Below, one piece after another: positions 39,099 through 47,787 of a stretch of DNA of 52,355 nucleotides. A model generated the notes under the pieces. That model had not been told where the DNA came from, searched no databases, and saw only the letters and a list, made by a program, of their open reading frames with translations. Positions within the stretch are counted from its first letter, which is position 1. Each line of letters starts with the position of its first letter. The position numbers and the translations under genes were made by a program. The stretch is from Bacteroidota bacterium. Lineage in GTDB: Bacteria > Bacteroidota > Bacteroidia > NS11-12g > UBA9320. Location: NCBI GenBank assembly GCA_024645005.1, contig JAHEGS010000001.1:1-52355 (forward strand), in the 5' to 3' direction.

Positions 39099-40756
39099 CC
39101 AATTACAATTTTTTTGGCTGTATGAATAGAATTACACTCAATTGTCATGAAATAGACACCTTGAGTTAGGTGAGATACATCGATGGAATGATGATCGTTT
39201 ATTTCTCGAATCATTTTACCATTGGAGTTAAATAATTTTATTTTAGGTTTACCTTGAGCTATAGAAGGGTCTATTTTGACAGATACACGATTTTTTGCAG
39301 GATTTGGGTAGATTGATATAAGATCTGAATAGTTATACTGTGTGATGCTACCTGTAGTAGAAACAGCTATGTAATCTTTTATTTTTTTAGCATTTGTTCC
39401 AAAGTCATTGGTTATTTCCAATGAAACCTCGTAAAATCCGGCATCTGTAAATCGAACACTCATTATTTCAGAACTAATGTCACCATTGGTTATTTCATAG
39501 GTGTTTGGGCTAAGTGTCCAGGTTCTACTCGTTGGTTCTTGTCCAGAAGATATGTCCTCTAAGGTTATAGTTTCATTGACTAGGGCATTGGTTCTACTTG
39601 CTTTAAAGTTTGCAAATGGGGCAAGGTCGTTAATGGTAATTTTTCGAATGACATGACTCGAGACAAGGATACTATTCTCAGTAGCATATAGGTTACCCTG
39701 ATTGTCTGTTGTTAAGTCACTTATTTCAGTAAATGCTGCTGCTTTACCCAAGCCATCAATAATCTCAAATTTGCTAACATCACCAGCAAATGTGGTTACT
39801 GAGTTATTTTTTTCGTCAATTGCTCTGATTGTATTTTGATCTGCAACATAGATAATACCGTTGACTACAGTAATTCCTTTAGGTGACTTAAAACGAGCCT
39901 CAGTTAATGTGCCGTCAACTTGTCTTGAGTCAGCTTTAGAGGTAGGACCAGCAAGGGTAGATGTCTCACCAGAATAAATGTTTATCTTTCGAATATTTGT
40001 GTTCCAAGGGTCTGAGACTACGATGGAGTTTTCATTGTAAATAGCAACGCCCCATGGATTACCGAATCGAGCAGATGAGCCTGTTGATGCATCATTAAAC
40101 CCTTCAGATAAAGCTTTACCAGCAAGGGTAGATACTCTTCCACCTGAAGTAATTTTACGAATAGTCATATTATCATAATCAGTTACATAAAAATTCCCTT
40201 CATTGTCAATAGCTATATCCATAGGTCTATTGAAACGAGCAGCAGATGAAATGCCATCATTACTACCAGAGGTACCATACCCAGGAAGTCCCGGAGTGGG
40301 CATTGCTCCTGCAAAAGTGGATACTACTTGACCGTTACCCAGGTTGACATACTTTTCAATTTTGCGTATGCAGTGGTTGTCTACATCTGCAACGAAAATA
40401 TTTCCTTTTGCATCTGAAACCATTCCACAAGGGTTTCTGAATGTGGTTTGAGTACCCGTGCCATTTTTATAACCTTCAGAAAAAGAAGGTTGTTGAAGAC
40501 TGCCAGCACGAATATGCAGCTTGTCCGTTATTAATCTAATCTTATTAATTTCTGAAATGTAAATGTTCCCAGATGGATCTGTGCAAATACCATTAGGTGA
40601 ACTAAAATAAGATTCTAAAAGATTCAAACTGGAGGATGATTCATAGTTGTTTTGATAATCGTCACTTGCTTTACCTGCATATGTAACTACATTTTGAGCA
40701 AATATTGAGGAGGTAGCCAGTCCTAATGTGATGATTAAAGTGATTATTTTTTTCAT
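39089..40756 (-). CDS. NHL-repeat secreted protein with T9SS C-terminal sorting domain
   Basis: Repeated ADVDNHCIRKI / VTDYDNMTIRKITSGGRVSTLAG units; PKD-like segment; C-terminal ISIYPNPAKNRVSVKID...LTQGVYFMTIECNSIHTAKKIVIGYK. Confidence 0.9.
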   Translation of the reverse strand: MKKIITLIITLGLATSSIFAQNVVTYAGKASDDYQNNYESSSSLNLLESYFSSPNGICTDPSGNIYISEINKIRLITDKLHIRAGSLQQPSFSEGYKNGTGTQTTFRNPCGMVSDAKGNIFVADVDNHCIRKIEKYVNLGNGQVVSTFAGAMPTPGLPGYGTSGSNDGISSAARFNRPMDIAIDNEGNFYVTDYDNMTIRKITSGGRVSTLAGKALSEGFNDASTGSSARFGNPWGVAIYNENSIVVSDPWNTNIRKINIYSGETSTLAGPTSKADSRQVDGTLTEARFKSPKGITVVNGIIYVADQNTIRAIDEKNNSVTTFAGDVSKFEIIDGLGKAAAFTEISDLTTDNQGNLYATENSILVSSHVIRKITINDLAPFANFKASRTNALVNETITLEDISSGQEPTSRTWTLSPNTYEITNGDISSEIMSVRFTDAGFYEVSLEITNDFGTNAKKIKDYIAVSTTGSITQYNYSDLISIYPNPAKNRVSVKIDPSIAQGKPKIKLFNSNGKMIREINDHHSIDVSHLTQGVYFMTIECNSIHTAKKIVIGYK

Positions 40757-40766
40757 TTGAATGAGA

Positions 40767-41735
40767 CTAATTTTTTAATGTGCTTATAAATTCGTTAACT
40801 CTATTTTCTATAGTCTGAGAAACCTGATTGTAATTTCTTTTTTGGAATTTATCTCCTGTTATGTTCTCATAAAGTTCAATGTATCGTTGGGATACTTCTT
40901 CAACAAAATCATCGGGCATTGAAGGTAGTATTTGTCCTTCCAAACCTTGGAAATTATGAGCTATTAACCATTGCCTTACGAATTCTTTAGATAGTTGTTT
41001 TTGTTGTTGGTCCTTTTTCTGAATTTCCTCATACCCATCCTTATAAAAATATCTTGATGAATCTGGAGTATGTATTTCATCTATGAGCATGATTTGGTCG
41101 TCTTTTTTACCAAATTCATATTTAGTATCAACTAGGATAAGACCCTGTTCTTCAGCATGATTTGATCCGTATTCAAATAATTTTAAGGCGTACTTCTCTA
41201 ATTTGTCAAGGTCTTTCTTTTTGATGAGACGTTGAGCAAGTATTTCTTCTTTTGTTATGTCTAAGTCATGCCCACTTTCTGCTTTTGTAGATGGTGTTAG
41301 GATGGGTGATGGGAGCTTATCGTTTTCTTTTAGACCATCTGGTAAGCTGACACCACAAAGTTCTCTTTTACCTGAATTATATTCTCTCCAAGCATGCCCG
41401 GCTAGATAACCTCTAACCACAAATTCTACATGGAAAGGTTCGCATTTATAACCAACTGTTACATTTGGATCAATTTCTTCTATTTTCCAATTAGCAACAA
41501 TATGTTGTGTGTCATCTAAAAATTTTGACGCAATTTGATTTAAAACTTGTCCCTTAAATGGTATAGGATTAGTTAATACATGATCGAATGCAGATATACG
41601 ATCACTTGCAATCATTACAAGGTGTTCATCACCGATAACATATATATCACGCACTTTTCCTCTATTAAAAGAAACTTGGTCTTTGAAGAAGAAGTTGGTT
41701 GATAGTAATGTATCTTGGTTTAGGTTGTTCATCAT
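40767..41735 (-). CDS. purC: Phosphoribosylaminoimidazole-succinocarboxamide synthase
   Basis: FNRGKVRDIYVIGDEHLVMIASDRISAFDHVLTNPIPFKGQVLNQIA; CEPFHVEFVVRGYLAGHAWREY. Confidence 0.95.
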   Translation of the reverse strand: MMNNLNQDTLLSTNFFFKDQVSFNRGKVRDIYVIGDEHLVMIASDRISAFDHVLTNPIPFKGQVLNQIASKFLDDTQHIVANWKIEEIDPNVTVGYKCEPFHVEFVVRGYLAGHAWREYNSGKRELCGVSLPDGLKENDKLPSPILTPSTKAESGHDLDITKEEILAQRLIKKKDLDKLEKYALKLFEYGSNHAEEQGLILVDTKYEFGKKDDQIMLIDEIHTPDSSRYFYKDGYEEIQKKDQQQKQLSKEFVRQWLIAHNFQGLEGQILPSMPDDFVEEVSQRYIELYENITGDKFQKRNYNQVSQTIENRVNEFISTLKN

Positions 41736-41782
41736 TTTAATTTATTCAAATTTATAAATAAGTATGTATTGAAAAAGGTTAC

Positions 41783-42796
41783 TCAGATAGTCTTTAATGT
41801 TGATAAAAATTGAAGTGTATTTTTATTGTCTGCAAAATCTTTTAAATCAGGATATTGAGCCTTTCCGAAGGGAACAACTTTTGTGGATGAATAATTTCCA
41901 ACTATGCATTGAATGTCCTCTTTATTTTGAAGAATGAACGCTTCAACTTCATCAATAGACTCGTAAAAGTCGTAGTGAATACATGCAAGAGGGGCAAGTA
42001 GATCTTGTCTTTTTTTGGGAAGCAAGAAACCGGTATCCAAATGTTGTTCATTATTCATCAACAATAGTGCTTTATGGTAGGTGTAGTTGTTAGCGTACTT
42101 ATTGTGATTGATTAAATCACTATAATCTATCATGGCATCCAAAACATCCTCGATGCGTATCCGATGTGGAATAAATAGTTGACTTACATTTCTACAACCA
42201 AGACCAAAATAAGTTAATATGTCATGGGCCAATAGTTTTAAATCTTTCTCAGTTTCTGATCCATCTAAAATGGCGATTGATTTTCTGTTCTTTCGAAGTA
42301 GTCTGGGTAAATGTTTAAAGTACGATTCGAAGTATCGAAATGAATTATTGCTGCCGGTGGCTATTACTGCTTCAATAGAATGAAGTTTTTCAGATATAGA
42401 AATTCGATTTTTGAGTTTTGGATTGAATGATATCAGGACACGTATGAAATAGTTGATGACAAAAGGGTCATCACTTGATAATTTTACCTGTGCTTTGTGA
42501 CCCATTAATAATACGCATAGTAAATCATGGAATCCTACCATTGGTATGTTGCCAGCCATAATGATTCCAACAGTTTGAGGATTCAATACCATCAGGTAAT
42601 CAGAAATAAATTTTTGAATACTATCAAGAGTTAATGAATCTTTCCAATGATTGATACTTTTCCAATAATTATCAGGAGTCAACCAGTTGTTATTAGTATA
42701 TGTTTGATTTACAGCATCGTTCAAATCCTGATTATTTTGATTAAGCTTTGAGGACAAATGACAAAATGCGGAAATGAGATCTTCTTGCGATACCAT
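41783..42796 (-). CDS. Acyl-CoA reductase (LuxC-like)
   Basis: IIMAGNIPMVGFHDLLCVLLMGHKAQVKLSSDD; FGLGCRNVSQLFIP candidate catalytic Cys region. Confidence 0.85.
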   Translation of the reverse strand: MVSQEDLISAFCHLSSKLNQNNQDLNDAVNQTYTNNNWLTPDNYWKSINHWKDSLTLDSIQKFISDYLMVLNPQTVGIIMAGNIPMVGFHDLLCVLLMGHKAQVKLSSDDPFVINYFIRVLISFNPKLKNRISISEKLHSIEAVIATGSNNSFRYFESYFKHLPRLLRKNRKSIAILDGSETEKDLKLLAHDILTYFGLGCRNVSQLFIPHRIRIEDVLDAMIDYSDLINHNKYANNYTYHKALLLMNNEQHLDTGFLLPKKRQDLLAPLACIHYDFYESIDEVEAFILQNKEDIQCIVGNYSSTKVVPFGKAQYPDLKDFADNKNTLQFLSTLKTI

Positions 42797-42909
42797 ATTT
42801 GTGCGAAATTGATACTTGTTCGGCTAGAAATTATCTAAACATTAAAATACTTACCCACGATATGTCCATTCTTGATAGAGTTACATTCATAACAAGAAGC
42901 TTAATTGAC

Positions 42910-42917
42910 TATTTTTG
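42910..42917 (+). promoter_or_regulatory. -7 element (TATTTTTG) upstream of ruvX
   Basis: TATTTTTG overlaps the TTG start proposed by the ORF track. Confidence 0.45.
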
Positions 42918-42935
42918 AAAAACATTAAATTAGCA

Positions 42936-43343
42936 TTGTCAAGGATATTAGCATTAGATTTTGGGGGTAAACGTACAGGAATTGCTGTTACAGACCCGTT
43001 ACAGATAATAGCATCACCCTTGATTACTGTTCAAACATCTAGTTTGATGGATTTTCTAACTAACTATTTCAACCAAGAAAATGTGAGTACACTTGTTGTG
43101 GGACAACCAACACGCCACGATGGTAGTTTTTCATCGATTGAAAAAGATATTTTGATATTTATTGAAAAGTTTAAAAAGAAGTATCCTAACATAGCTATTC
43201 ATCGGATTAATGAGATGTACAGTTCAAACGATGCAATGAAGGCATTGATTGATAGTGGTGTTAAAAAGAAAAAAAGGAAGGACAAGAAATTGTTGGATAG
43301 CACAGCAGCTACTATACTTTTGCAAGAGTTTTTATATAAATAA
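42936..43343 (+). CDS. ruvX: Putative Holliday junction resolvase / YqgF family
   Basis: SRILALDFGGKRTGIAVTDPLQIIASPL; downstream TTG at 42936 preferred over track start 42915. Confidence 0.92.
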   Translation: MSRILALDFGGKRTGIAVTDPLQIIASPLITVQTSSLMDFLTNYFNQENVSTLVVGQPTRHDGSFSSIEKDILIFIEKFKKKYPNIAIHRINEMYSSNDAMKALIDSGVKKKKRKDKKLLDSTAATILLQEFLYK

Positions 43344-43897
43344 TGATATACCCCATACGTGCATATGGAGACCCTGTACTAAGGGCGAAATGTGAAGAAA
43401 TCGTAAATTTTGATGAAGACTTAGATAACTTGATTCAAAGTATGTATAAAACCATGGATGCGAGTGATGGTGTCGGTCTTGCTGCCCCTCAAATAGGGAA
43501 ACCATTACGTTTGTTTATGATTGATTCTACTCATTTTAAAGATTATGAAGAAGTTGGGATTCGTCAGGTTTTTATCAATCCGCAAATTATTGAAGAAGTG
43601 GGTGAGGACTGGGCTTTCGAAGAAGGGTGCTTGAGTATCCCTGATGTAAGGGAAGACGTAATAAGAAAGTCATCCCTCAAAATTCGATATCAAAATCAAA
43701 AAGGTGAGGTTTTAGAGGAAGCCTTTGATGGTATGAATGCTCGAGTAATTCAACATGAATATGATCACATTGAAGGAGTTCTATTTATCGATCATATTTC
43801 AGCATTCAAACGTCAGCTATTGAAAGGGAAATTAAGTAATATTAGTCGTGGAAAGATCAATGTTCGTTATCGCATGAAATTTCCTAAGAGAAGTTAA
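43343..43897 (+). CDS. def: Peptide deformylase
   Basis: GVGLAAPQIGKPLRLFMID; EEGCLSIPDVR; QHEYDHIEGVLFIDH. Confidence 0.96.
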   Translation: MIYPIRAYGDPVLRAKCEEIVNFDEDLDNLIQSMYKTMDASDGVGLAAPQIGKPLRLFMIDSTHFKDYEEVGIRQVFINPQIIEEVGEDWAFEEGCLSIPDVREDVIRKSSLKIRYQNQKGEVLEEAFDGMNARVIQHEYDHIEGVLFIDHISAFKRQLLKGKLSNISRGKINVRYRMKFPKRS

Positions 43898-44754
43898 TGG
43901 TCGCTTACCTTAAAATTTATAGACCATTAAATCTATTTTTTATGGGTTTGGCTCAATTTTTTTGTGCTTACTATTTAGATCAGTATGCATCGATTAATTC
44001 AGTTTTTAATGGGGGGCTAATATGGTTGATCATTGGAACAGTCTCATGTGCATCTTTTGGCTACTGGATTAATGATTATTATGATCAGGAAAGAGATCTT
44101 AGAAATAAGAATAGACCATCTCATATTGCAAAGCTTTCCATAATTAATGTTTATTTTCACCTAATTCTATTTATTTTTATAGCTTTCATATCGGGTTTTC
44201 TTCTAGGAACTTGGTTTTTAGTTCTATTTTTATTTTCAATTTTATTGCTATTCCTTTATAGTTGGAAGTTGAAGGACCTTCCTATTATCGGAAATTTGAT
44301 TATATCTCTATTGAGTTTTTATAGTATCTATAGTATTATCATGTTGTCATCAGCAGTTGATGGCTTTTTAATACTTCATTTCAGCGTTTTTTCTGGGCTA
44401 GTTACACTATGTAGAGAAATTATTAAAGATATAGAAGATATCAGCGGTGATAGGGAATGTGGAAGCAGGACATTGCCTATTGTATTCGGAATCAAGACAG
44501 CAAATAATACAATTTATTTGATTTTACTGTTTTTAATTTCCTTACTTATTTTCTCATACTACTATCAGTCACAATATTTTCAAGGGTCGCATAAATATGT
44601 TTTTTACACATATTGTCTCGTTTTTGTTGTATTACCTTTATATAAGGCTGCGATTGATATCCGGTCTGCAAGCAAAAAATCAGATTATACTCGTTTGAGT
44701 TTATTAATGAAGTACGTCATTTTTACAGGAATTTTTTCAATATTATTTTTTTAA
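43897..44754 (+). CDS. UbiA-family prenyltransferase
   Basis: WINDYYDQERDLRNKNRPSHIAK (DxxxD) and REIIKDIEDISGDRECGSRTLPIVFG second Asp motif; multi-TM; TAATG coupling with def. Confidence 0.88.
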   Translation: MVAYLKIYRPLNLFFMGLAQFFCAYYLDQYASINSVFNGGLIWLIIGTVSCASFGYWINDYYDQERDLRNKNRPSHIAKLSIINVYFHLILFIFIAFISGFLLGTWFLVLFLFSILLLFLYSWKLKDLPIIGNLIISLLSFYSIYSIIMLSSAVDGFLILHFSVFSGLVTLCREIIKDIEDISGDRECGSRTLPIVFGIKTANNTIYLILLFLISLLIFSYYYQSQYFQGSHKYVFYTYCLVFVVLPLYKAAIDIRSASKKSDYTRLSLLMKYVIFTGIFSILFF

Positions 44755-44767
44755 ATTCGTTTATAAA

Positions 44768-45337
44768 ATGAGAGTGCTATTGGGATCTAAGTCACCAAGA
44801 AGAAAGGAATTACTAAACAAGTTAGCTATCAACTTCGAATTAGTATCCATTGAATGTGATGAAGATTTTCCAGCAGAGATACCACATACTTATGTTGCTC
44901 AATATTTATCTGAGAAAAAGTCTTCTGTATATAAGCAATTAGAAGATTCAGATTTATTAATTACAGCTGATACTGTTGTATTAATTAATGATTCATTATT
45001 AAATAAACCTAAAAATAGGAAAGAAGCCATATATATGCTGGACTTGATCAGTGGCAAAACACATCAGGTCATTACGGGTGTTACACTACGAACAAATTCG
45101 AAAACGATTTCATTTTCAAGTCAGACAGATGTTACGCTTAATACGATTGATTCAAATGACCAAAAATTTTATGTAGATAATTACCCTGTTATGGATAAGG
45201 CTGGTGGTTACGGAATACAAGATTGGATAGGTTTATCCCATGTAAAATGGATTAAAGGTTGCTACTTCAACGTAATGGGTTTGCCAACAAGTATGTTATA
45301 TAAGCGTTTAAAATACGATTTTAATTATGAGAGTTAG
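44768..45337 (+). CDS. maf: Maf-family nucleotide pyrophosphatase
   Basis: VLLGSKSPRRKELLNKLAI; TADTVVLINDSLLNKPKNRKEAIYMLDLISGKTHQVITGV; DKAGGYGIQ. Confidence 0.93.
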   Translation: MRVLLGSKSPRRKELLNKLAINFELVSIECDEDFPAEIPHTYVAQYLSEKKSSVYKQLEDSDLLITADTVVLINDSLLNKPKNRKEAIYMLDLISGKTHQVITGVTLRTNSKTISFSSQTDVTLNTIDSNDQKFYVDNYPVMDKAGGYGIQDWIGLSHVKWIKGCYFNVMGLPTSMLYKRLKYDFNYES

Positions 45338-45821
45338 ATTTTTATTTGTCTATATATTCTGTTTAATTAGTTGGTTTGTAAGTGCTCAAAATAAAGATCT
45401 AGTATCACAATTATTGACTGGATATGAGATAAATTATTTTGGTAAAAATGGATTTGTTCATGGTCGATTTGTTAAAAAAAATCATGTTATGGAAGCAGGC
45501 ATTAATTATAATTTTTCGGATGGTTTTTCAGATAATCCAGTACTAGGTGTTGGTGTATATTATGGATATCAGATTTCTACTTCAAAAAAATGGAGCACAT
45601 CATTAGGGATAGATTATAGAAGACAAAAGCCCCTAAAAATCGTTAACATTCAAACTTGGTGTTATTCTACGTCAGTTGAGTATAGCCATAATAAAAATTG
45701 GTCATTACTCTCAAGAATCGGTTATGGTGTTGCAATAGAACGATCAGCTTCTGCTGGTAGTTTTGATCAGTTTAATAATTTAACAGGTAGTTTATCTATT
45801 TCATGCGTATATCATTTGTAG
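45327..45821 (+). CDS. Small outer-membrane beta-barrel-like hypothetical protein
   Basis: Signal peptide FCLISWFVSAQ; beta-rich; overlaps maf and following ORF. Confidence 0.6.
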   Translation: MRVRFLFVYIFCLISWFVSAQNKDLVSQLLTGYEINYFGKNGFVHGRFVKKNHVMEAGINYNFSDGFSDNPVLGVGVYYGYQISTSKKWSTSLGIDYRRQKPLKIVNIQTWCYSTSVEYSHNKNWSLLSRIGYGVAIERSASAGSFDQFNNLTGSLSISCVYHL

Positions 45822-46621
45822 TATTTATAAGTATTACACTTCTCTGTTGCAAAAGGCATGAGATAAAGAAAAACACCGTATTGATTTTTGGTCATGGCGG
45901 TATGGGATTTGATAATCTTAATGGACAATTTGCACCCAATTCTGTGGCTAGCATATCAAAAGCACTGGATTTTTATGATTTAGATGGGGTAGAAGTTGAC
46001 ATCCAGTTCACCAAAGATGGTAATTTGATTGTTTTTCATGATAACTATCTAGAAAATTCTACGCAATGCAAAGGTTTAGTAAATAGTTTAAATTTTAACG
46101 AAATAGGTGATTGCTACTACAGAAAACAGTATTCAAATCAATATACGGAGACAATTATTTCTTTTGATAGCTTAATAACATTGATAAATACCCATTGGAA
46201 TCGAAAATTATTTAGTTTGAATATCAAGAATAACTTCAATATACCATTTAAAGTAGACTCGTTAGGAGGCATTCTTAATCAAAAATTACAGAAACTTTAT
46301 TCTACCAACAACATTTTCATAGAATGCAATGATGCTAACATTTTGTATGCTTTAAACAGAAGAAATAAATATCAATGTATGCTAGTTTCAGATCTGGATT
46401 CTGCAGGAGTGCAGGATGTATTTAGATTTGGGCTAGATGGGATTGTATCCAATTTTAAAAAAATGGATAGCGGATTGACACAACATTTAATAGATAGTGC
46501 CAAAAAAGTAGTGGTGTATGGACAAATCTCACCAAGAGATTATAGGAGTGTAGATTATAAAAATATTTACGGAGTGCAAATAGATAATCCTATAGCAGCA
46601 GTAAAATATTTTAGATATTAA
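45803..46621 (+). CDS. Glycerophosphodiester phosphodiesterase-like lipoprotein
   Basis: LIFGHGGMGFDNL...APNSVASISKALDFYDLDGVEVDIQFTKDGNLIVFHDNYLENST. Confidence 0.82.
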   Translation: MRISFVVFISITLLCCKRHEIKKNTVLIFGHGGMGFDNLNGQFAPNSVASISKALDFYDLDGVEVDIQFTKDGNLIVFHDNYLENSTQCKGLVNSLNFNEIGDCYYRKQYSNQYTETIISFDSLITLINTHWNRKLFSLNIKNNFNIPFKVDSLGGILNQKLQKLYSTNNIFIECNDANILYALNRRNKYQCMLVSDLDSAGVQDVFRFGLDGIVSNFKKMDSGLTQHLIDSAKKVVVYGQISPRDYRSVDYKNIYGVQIDNPIAAVKYFRY

Positions 46622-47151
46622 CTGGCAGAAAGGTTGTAAAGTTGCTCGTACTCAGACAATTGAGATCTTAATCGTCTTCTAGCAACAAATATTCGTGTTT
46701 TGATTGTACCGATGGGTATTCCAATTTTTTCAGCGATCTCGTGATATTTATAACCTAAGGTGTTCATTTCAAATGTTATGCGTAAATCATCAGGCAGACT
46801 GTCAATGGCATCAGATAAATCTTGTTTGATGAATTTTGACTCTCCATTGTTATAAGCGTTAAACGTCTTAGCATTATCTATAATGAACTGTTCATCTTGT
46901 GTGTCCATGAAGGTATTTCTTTTTGTAATCCTCCTGTAGTTATTGATGAAGTTGTTTCTCATTATAGTGAAAAGCCAACCTTTTAAATTTGTACCCTCTT
47001 TAAATTTAGAAGAGTAGATAATTGCTTTCATTAAAGTTTCTTGTACTAAATCATTAGCATCATCTATATTTTGCGAAAGTTGTAGAGCGTAGTTTTTGAG
47101 TATAGGTTGAAGAACTTCTAGCTTCTTTTCGAAATCGGTTTGATTTTTCAT
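46618..47151 (-). CDS. ECF-type RNA polymerase sigma factor
   Basis: DANDLVQETLMKAIIYSSKFKEGTNLKGWLFTIMRNNFINNYRR; LGYKYHEIAEKIGIPIGTIKTRIFVARRRLRSQL. Confidence 0.92.
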   Translation of the reverse strand: MKNQTDFEKKLEVLQPILKNYALQLSQNIDDANDLVQETLMKAIIYSSKFKEGTNLKGWLFTIMRNNFINNYRRITKRNTFMDTQDEQFIIDNAKTFNAYNNGESKFIKQDLSDAIDSLPDDLRITFEMNTLGYKYHEIAEKIGIPIGTIKTRIFVARRRLRSQLSEYEQLYNLSAS

Positions 47152-47170
47152 TTTGTTTAACTTTATGGCA

Positions 47171-47178
47171 CAAAAGTA
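47171..47178 (-). promoter_or_regulatory. -7 element (TACTTTTG) for ECF sigma gene
   Basis: Reverse complement TACTTTTGTGCC 19 nt upstream of ATG. Confidence 0.5.
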
Positions 47179-47285
47179 AAACAGAATTAGATAAAAACTA
47201 ATTTTTGTTTAATTTTTTTTAAAAATAGTTGAGCAAATTCATAAGCAACTGATTTTCAGCAAAGTATAAAAAAATATTAACAGAA

Positions 47286-47303
47286 TTATGACATTTTTAT
47301 GAC
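47286..47303. repeat. Tandem TTATGAC half-sites, 11-bp period
   Basis: TTATGAC at 47286-47292 and 47297-47303 upstream of the PTPS-folE operon. Confidence 0.4.
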
Positions 47304-47376
47304 GATTTGTTTATAATTTGCATAAACTGAATACCAATTATGTTAAACAAAATGAATTATACGATGTTTGTACAAT

Positions 47377-47787
47377 ATGATTGCATCTGCAAGTAGAGTT
47401 GAACGATTTAATGCCGCACACAGACTTCACAACCCAGATTGGAGTGATGAAAAAAATGAATCATTTTATGGTTTGTGTAACAATCCTAATTATCATGGAC
47501 ACAATTACAAGTTAGTCGTCAAAATAACAGGTGAAGTAGATCCAGAGAGTGGTTATTTAATTGATTTAAAAGTTTTAAGAGATATAATTAAAGAGCAAGT
47601 AACTTCCCGATTTGATCACAGAAATTTAAACCTAGATGTACCAGATTTTAAAAATAGAATACCTACTGCAGAAAATATAGCCTACGTAATTTGGCATAGA
47701 ATAAATAAACAACTAGAAGATCATTTAAAACTTCACATAACTTTATACGAAACAGAACGAAATTTCATAGAATATGATGGACAATAA
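47377..47787 (+). CDS. 6-pyruvoyl-tetrahydropterin synthase (PTPS)-family
   Basis: FNAAHRLHNPDWSDEKNESFYGLCNNPNYHGHNYKLVVKITGEVDPESGYLIDL...FDHRNLNLDVP...PTAENIAYVIW...YETERNFIEY. Confidence 0.93.
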   Translation: MIASASRVERFNAAHRLHNPDWSDEKNESFYGLCNNPNYHGHNYKLVVKITGEVDPESGYLIDLKVLRDIIKEQVTSRFDHRNLNLDVPDFKNRIPTAENIAYVIWHRINKQLEDHLKLHITLYETERNFIEYDGQ

